A stretch of 33,513 nt of DNA, taken from the NCBI GenBank assembly GCA_001001705.1, contig LCOG01000009.1:1-33513 (forward strand), in the 5' to 3' direction. The stretch is from Parcubacteria group bacterium GW2011_GWA2_47_26. GTDB lineage: Bacteria; Patescibacteriota; Patescibacteriia; GWA2-47-26. The notes under the pieces are model-generated. The model was not told where the DNA came from. It saw nothing but the letters and a program-made list of their open reading frames with translations, and searched no databases. Shown here piece by piece: positions 29,815 through 33,513 of the stretch (position 1 is the first letter of the stretch; each line of letters opens with the position of its first letter). Both the position numbers and the translations under genes were made by a program.

Positions 29815-31791
29815 ATGAATGTTGCTGAACTAGCGCGCAGGTTGCGCATCTCTCCGCAAGAGCTCAAAGAAAAATTGCCCGAGCTCGGTTTTGATATTGG
29901 CATGCGGGCGATAAAGGTGGATGATCGGACGGCCTGGAGGATTATTGAAAACTGGTCGCAGCTCATGCGCGAGTGGCAAAAAAAGCATGCGGTGGCGGAG
30001 GTGGCGGAGGTGGCAAAGGCGGCGGAGGTGAAACGCGAAGTGATTTTGCCGCCGGTTTTGACGGTGCGCGAATTTGCCGCGCGTTTGGGTTTGCCGATTA
30101 CGCGGGTGATTTCGGAGTTAATGAAAAACGGAATTCTTGCGGCAATGAATGAGAGGATTGATTTTACGACCGCCTCCATTATTGCTCAAGACCTGGGGTT
30201 TGCCGTAAAAGAGCCGGAGGCGCCAGATGTGGCAGGGGCGACAGAGGTGAAGGATGTAATTCGTGAACGGATTGCAAAAGAAGATATGGCCGCGTTGCAG
30301 CCGCGGCCGCCTGTCGTCGTGGTCATGGGCCATGTGGACCATGGCAAGACCAAACTTTTAGATGCGATTCGCAGGACAAATGTTATGGCGGGTGAAGCCG
30401 GCGGAATTACCCAGCATATCGGCGCTTATCAGGCCATACGCCACAACCGCAATATTACCTTCATTGATACTCCCGGACATGAAGCTTTTACAACCATGCG
30501 TAGCCGCGGAGCGCGTATTGCGGATGTGGCTATCTTAGTTGTCGCGGCTGATGACGGAGTCCAGCCGCAGACCCTGGAAGCTTTGAAAATTATTAAAGCG
30601 GCTAAGGTGCCCTATGTGGTGGCGATAAACAAGATGGATAAGCCCGAAGCAGATGCTGATCGCGTGAAGCGCGAGCTTTCGGATAAAGGGGTGATGTCTG
30701 AAGAATGGGGGGGCAAGATTCCGTTTGTGCCTATCTCGGCAAAGCAAGGATCGGGGATAGACGCCCTGCTGGATGTGATTTTGCTCGTAGCCGATCTTGA
30801 TAAGGATAAGATTGTAGCTAATCCTGAAGCACTGGCACTAGGCACGGTAATTGAAGCACACATTGACCCCGGGGAGGGAACTGTGGCAACAGTGTTAGTC
30901 CAAAATGGGAGCCTGCAAAAAAATGATTATCTGGCGATTGGCCGGGCTTTATACGGGCGGGTGCGGGCCATGAAAGATTGGGCCGGTAAAGTCGTGGCAG
31001 TCGCGCCTCCGGGCATGCCGGTTAAGATCTTGGGCTTAAGGGTTGCGCCGGAGGTTGGAGATATTATTGAAGTGCCCAGAGAGGTTAAAGGTTTGGAAAC
31101 CAAAAAAGTGCGGCCGGCTTATAAAGAGGTGGTCAAGCTAGTTTTGACTGCGCCGGTACAGGCTGACGTAGCAGAGAAAGCCATGCTGAATGTTATTGTA
31201 AAAGCGGATGTGCTGGGCTCTTTAGAGGCGATCTTGGCAAGTTTGGAAAAAATACAGCACTCGGAGGTTGGGATTAAGGTGATTGGGCAGGGTTTGGGCA
31301 ATATTACAGAGGCAGAAGTGTTGCAGGCCGCAAGCGCGGGCGCGGTGGTTTATGGGTTTAATGTGGCGGCCTTGCCCCAAGTTAGCGATTTGGCGCGCGA
31401 GAAAGGGGTAGAGACGCGGACTTATAAAATTATTTATGAGCTTTTGAGCAATGTGAAAGCTCGTCTGGAGGCCTTATTGAAGCCAGAGATTATTCGAGAG
31501 ACTCTAGGCAGACTTAAAGTGCTGGCGATATTTCGCACGGAAAAGAATTATGTTATTATGGGGGGGCGTGTGGAAGACGGCAAGGTTTTGATGGGCGGCA
31601 AAGTTGATATTTACAGGGCACAGGAAATGCAGGGCAGTGGAGAGATTGTAGAGGTGCAATCAGCTAAACAAAAAGTGAATGAGGCGCGGGGCGGCTCGGA
31701 GTGCGGCATGAAGATCATAACTCGAGCAGTGATTGAGGTCGGGGATGTACTGGAGGTGTATAGAGAGGAGAAGAAAGAGAGGAAACTATAA
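29815..31791 (+). CDS. infB: Translation initiation factor IF-2
   Basis: A 658-aa GTPase that brings initiator tRNA to the 30S subunit. Two IF2-N modules lie at the start ([20 protein letters not shown] and, near 82, [20 protein letters not shown]). Between them is a short Ala/Glu/Val run written by a GCGGAGGTG-type repeat. The G domain has G1 [10 protein letters not shown] (about 172), G3 DTPGHEAF and G4 NKMD. Domains II-IV follow, including the C2 tRNA-binding beta barrel ([19 protein letters not shown]). The N-terminal region is short, as in reduced genomes. It leads an operon with trxA (1-nt gap) and trxB. Confidence 0.97.
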   Translation: MNVAELARRLRISPQELKEKLPELGFDIGMRAIKVDDRTAWRIIENWSQLMREWQKKHAVAEVAEVAKAAEVKREVILPPVLTVREFAARLGLPITRVISELMKNGILAAMNERIDFTTASIIAQDLGFAVKEPEAPDVAGATEVKDVIRERIAKEDMAALQPRPPVVVVMGHVDHGKTKLLDAIRRTNVMAGEAGGITQHIGAYQAIRHNRNITFIDTPGHEAFTTMRSRGARIADVAILVVAADDGVQPQTLEALKIIKAAKVPYVVAINKMDKPEADADRVKRELSDKGVMSEEWGGKIPFVPISAKQGSGIDALLDVILLVADLDKDKIVANPEALALGTVIEAHIDPGEGTVATVLVQNGSLQKNDYLAIGRALYGRVRAMKDWAGKVVAVAPPGMPVKILGLRVAPEVGDIIEVPREVKGLETKKVRPAYKEVVKLVLTAPVQADVAEKAMLNVIVKADVLGSLEAILASLEKIQHSEVGIKVIGQGLGNITEAEVLQAASAGAVVYGFNVAALPQVSDLAREKGVETRTYKIIYELLSNVKARLEALLKPEIIRETLGRLKVLAIFRTEKNYVIMGGRVEDGKVLMGGKVDIYRAQEMQGSGEIVEVQSAKQKVNEARGGSECGMKIITRAVIEVGDVLEVYREEKKERKL

Positions 31792-31792
31792 T

Positions 31793-32113
31793 ATGCTTAT
31801 GCTTACAGACCAAAATTTCGAAAAAGAAGTTCTTAATTCTAAAGAGCCTGTTTTGGTGGACTATTGGGCGCCATGGTGCGGGCCATGTAAAATTATGGGG
31901 CCGATTGTTGACGAGTTGGCGCAGGAATATAGCGGCAAAGCCATTAAATTTGGCAAGATGAATGTGGATGAAAATAGTATTATTCCGTCAAAATACGGCA
32001 TTATGTCTATCCCAACTTTTATTTTTTTTAAAGATGGAAAACCTCTTGAGCAGTTTATGGGAGTGCAGAAAAAAGAGGACTTAAAGAGAAAGATTGAGGG
32101 CTGGTTGAAATAA
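31793..32113 (+). CDS. trxA: Thioredoxin
   Basis: A 106-aa protein with the active site WAPWCGPCK, the cis-proline segment SIPTFIFFKDGK and the family length. It reduces disulfides in cytoplasmic proteins and is recharged by the thioredoxin reductase encoded next. The ATG at 31793 is one base after the infB stop. A GAGAGGAA site inside the infB end serves as ribosome binding site, and a longer start at 31733 would overlap infB. The CGPC motif is intact. Confidence 0.96.
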   Translation: MLMLTDQNFEKEVLNSKEPVLVDYWAPWCGPCKIMGPIVDELAQEYSGKAIKFGKMNVDENSIIPSKYGIMSIPTFIFFKDGKPLEQFMGVQKKEDLKRKIEGWLK

Positions 32114-32127
32114 GGTGGAAGACGGGT

Positions 32128-33216
32128 ATGGAAAAGGTGATTATTATTGGCAGCGGCCCGGCTGGTTATACGGCGGCAATATATACCGCGCGAGCAAACC
32201 TCGCGCCGGTTTTATTTGAAGGAGCGGAGCCGGGAGGACAATTGACTACGACATCCGAGGTGGAGAACTTTCCGGGTTTTGCCAAAGGGGTGAGGGGGCC
32301 AGAGATGATGGCGATTTTTAAAGAGCAAGCGGAACGTTTTGGTACGCGGGTGGTGGCGAAGGCGGTAACGGCGGTTGATTTTAGCGGCAGAAGTGACCAA
32401 GCCACTGCCGCAGGCGCAACCCGTGGCTTGGTCACGAGGAGCCGCATTTTTGAGGTTTTTTGCGAAGGGGAACTATATGAGTCTCGTGCGGTCATTATTG
32501 CCACTGGCGCTTCGGCTAAGCGTTTAGGTCTCCCGAATGAAAAGAAATTATATGGCAAGGGGGTTTCGGCTTGCGCAACCTGTGACGGGTTCTTTTTTAA
32601 AGACAAAGTTGTGGCAGTAGTTGGCGGCGGGGATACGGCAATGGAGGAGGCGAATTTTTTAACAAAATTTGCAAAAAGAGTTTATGTAGTACATCGGCGC
32701 GCAGAATTTCGCGCCTCGCCAATCATGCTTGAGCGCGCTCGCAATAATCCGAAGATTGAATTTATCATGAATACGGTGGTGGAAGACATCTTGGGAGTGG
32801 ATGAGGGGCGTGTGACAGGGGTGAGGCTCAAAAATGTAGGGCAGGGGCTTGTCCCCGGCCGCGGCGGGGCACCCGCCTCTCCCGCCGACGGTCGACCATT
32901 CGGTTCTGTGGCACCAGCAGACTCGGCGGGCAGGCAAGGCCCCGCCCTACCATCATTTCAGGATGACAAACGGGTATTGCTTTGCGATGGGGTTTTCGCG
33001 GCGATTGGCCATGAGCCTAATACGAAATTGTTTGCGGGTCAGCTTGAACTGGATCAGAAAGGATATATTGTAACGCGGCAAGGTTCGACCATGACTTCAA
33101 TTGAAGGGGTGTTTGCGGCGGGGGACTGCGCTGATTATAAATATCGGCAAGCTGTTGTTGCCGCGGGCGCGGGTTGCATGGCGGCGATTGATGCAGAGCG
33201 TTGGCTAGAGGAGTGA
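32128..33216 (+). CDS. trxB: Thioredoxin reductase with two in-frame repeat insertions
   Basis: A 362-aa flavoenzyme that passes electrons from NADPH via FAD to thioredoxin. The FAD motif GSGPAGYTAAIYTARA is at the N-terminus, the redox pair CATC at about 150, the NADPH motif GGGDTAMEEA at about 167, and the C-terminal FAD motif EGVFAAGDCAD near the end. The usual length is 305-320 aa; the surplus is explained by two palindromic insertions, at 32393-32435 (SDQATAAGATRGLVT) and 32836-32950 (about 38 residues rich in Gly/Pro/Ala). Both lie in loops between strands, so the enzyme is probably active. It is preceded by AGGTGG and follows trxA by 14 nt. Confidence 0.96.
   Translation: MEKVIIIGSGPAGYTAAIYTARANLAPVLFEGAEPGGQLTTTSEVENFPGFAKGVRGPEMMAIFKEQAERFGTRVVAKAVTAVDFSGRSDQATAAGATRGLVTRSRIFEVFCEGELYESRAVIIATGASAKRLGLPNEKKLYGKGVSACATCDGFFFKDKVVAVVGGGDTAMEEANFLTKFAKRVYVVHRRAEFRASPIMLERARNNPKIEFIMNTVVEDILGVDEGRVTGVRLKNVGQGLVPGRGGAPASPADGRPFGSVAPADSAGRQGPALPSFQDDKRVLLCDGVFAAIGHEPNTKLFAGQLELDQKGYIVTRQGSTMTSIEGVFAAGDCADYKYRQAVVAAGAGCMAAIDAERWLEE
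32393..32435 (+). repeat. In-frame palindromic repeat inside trxB (13-bp arms)
   Basis: GTGACCAAGCCAC (32393-32405) and GTGGCTTGGTCAC (32423-32435) are perfect inverted arms around a 17-nt loop. The arms differ from those in polA (3394-3427) at one position. The insert encodes a peptide absent from typical TrxB. Confidence 0.85.
32836..32950 (+). repeat. 115-bp GC-rich palindromic insertion inside trxB
   Basis: The ends GTAGGGCAGGGGCTTG (32836-32851) and CAAGGCCCCGCCCTAC (32935-32950) are inverted repeats matching at 14 of 16 positions. Inner arms CCCGCCGA and TCGGCGGG add a second stem. The reading frame is kept, and base composition is much richer in GC than the rest of trxB. Confidence 0.8.
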
Positions 33217-33416
33217 AGTGGTCTGGGAGCAAGGTGTTGTGTTTTTGTGCTGACACACGGGAGCATGGGCGTGTCAAATCATTTAACCATGATACCGAAC
33301 CGCATATTGAGGTATACGGAGAGTGCCACAATATGCTTCCAATATGCTTCTCTACTCGTCCCGCATTTAGCTCGATCGCGCTAAACACGGGACGAGTAGC
33401 GTTAAGGAAGCATCAT
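33217..33416. repeat. Non-coding region with stacked hairpins
   Basis: No gene is seen. GCATATTG (33302-33309) pairs with CAATATGC (33329-33336). Then CTACTCGTCCCG (33352-33363) pairs perfectly with CGGGACGAGTAG (33388-33399), and inside it TTTAGC pairs with GCTAAA (33366-33371, 33380-33385) around loop TCGATCGC. This second hairpin has the same plan as 23041-23080. Confidence 0.7.
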
Positions 33417-33513
33417 GGGCCTGTTGCCAAACACCGCTTATCCTCACTTCCAATCGCTCCAAACTTGATACAATAAAGATAGGAGTTTAATAAATAATTC
33501 TATCTCTCAGTAT
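33417..33513 (+). mobile_element. Left end of a GGGCCTGTTGCC-type MITE, cut by the window edge
   Basis: It starts GGGCCTGTTGCCAAACACC, matching the left end at 29097 (GGGCCTGTTGCCAAATACC). No right inverted repeat appears before the window ends. If it is a full element, the bases before it (ATCAT) predict an ATCAT duplication beyond the edge. Confidence 0.55.

Overview
The window looks like a piece of a Candidate Phyla Radiation (Patescibacteria, probably Parcubacteria-like) chromosome. This is inferred from gene content and protein style; no rRNA is present to prove it. Pointers are a K+-independent membrane pyrophosphatase, a free-standing Cas2-like/PaaX-like protein with no CRISPR, a membrane-anchored LysM-M23 peptidase, a PBP1-type synthase with a C-terminal extension, small toxin-antitoxin pairs, tRNAs mostly lacking an encoded CCA, and many start codons only 7-10 nt after a -10 box (leaderless mRNAs).

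Layout. 1-2050: accessory DNA with a Cas2-like gene between two near-identical palindromic repeats, then a DUF4325-like gene behind a broken ATPase gene. 2088-4619: polA, carrying four short repeat units inside its reading frame. 4726-6239: a self-contained, very GC-rich orphan gene cassette with its own promoter, leader, ribosome binding site and terminator. 6281-8356: tRNA-Cys and hppA. 8464-11423: LysM-M23 peptidase, an anchored hypothetical, and a MntA/HepT toxin-antitoxin pair whose HepT is frameshifted. 11449-14800: comM, a hypothetical, a Nudix hydrolase and a LAGLIDADG endonuclease. 14921-16762: tRNA-Ala, tRNA-Arg, rmuC, rpsT. 16761-21497: the replication-origin neighbourhood, with rpmH-rnpA-yidD-holA reading left and dnaA, a likely oriC and dnaN reading right. 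21516-23809: two hypotheticals, a candidate small RNA, and a Doc toxin with a 48-aa antitoxin. 23944-28677: ftsK and a class A PBP. 28685-29532: a gene-free block of nested inverted-repeat elements. 29573-33216: infB-trxA-trxB behind a long structured leader. 33217-33513: more hairpins and the end of another mobile element.

How it fits together. The core genes serve replication initiation (dnaA, dnaN, holA, polA), translation (infB, rpsT, rpmH, tRNAs, rnpA), the envelope and division (PBP, FtsK, M23, YidD), redox (trxA/trxB) and energy (hppA). Woven through them are at least five families of short repeats: (i) 16-bp-TIR elements beginning GGG(A/C)CTGTTGCC with 5-bp target duplications; (ii) a second element beginning AGACCTGTCCCC; (iii) CGATCG-centred palindromes; (iv) a 13-bp-arm palindrome found in frame in both polA and trxB; (v) CTGTGAA-type heptamer tandems in polA.

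The strongest candidates for something undescribed are a compact four-way inverted-repeat element (28933-29364) split by a transposable element, the in-frame palindromic insertions in essential genes, a promoter-to-terminator small RNA candidate (22994-23144), the infB leader with an upstream ORF and a start-abutting stem, and the GC-rich orphan gene. All calls come from reading the sequence; no database search was run.
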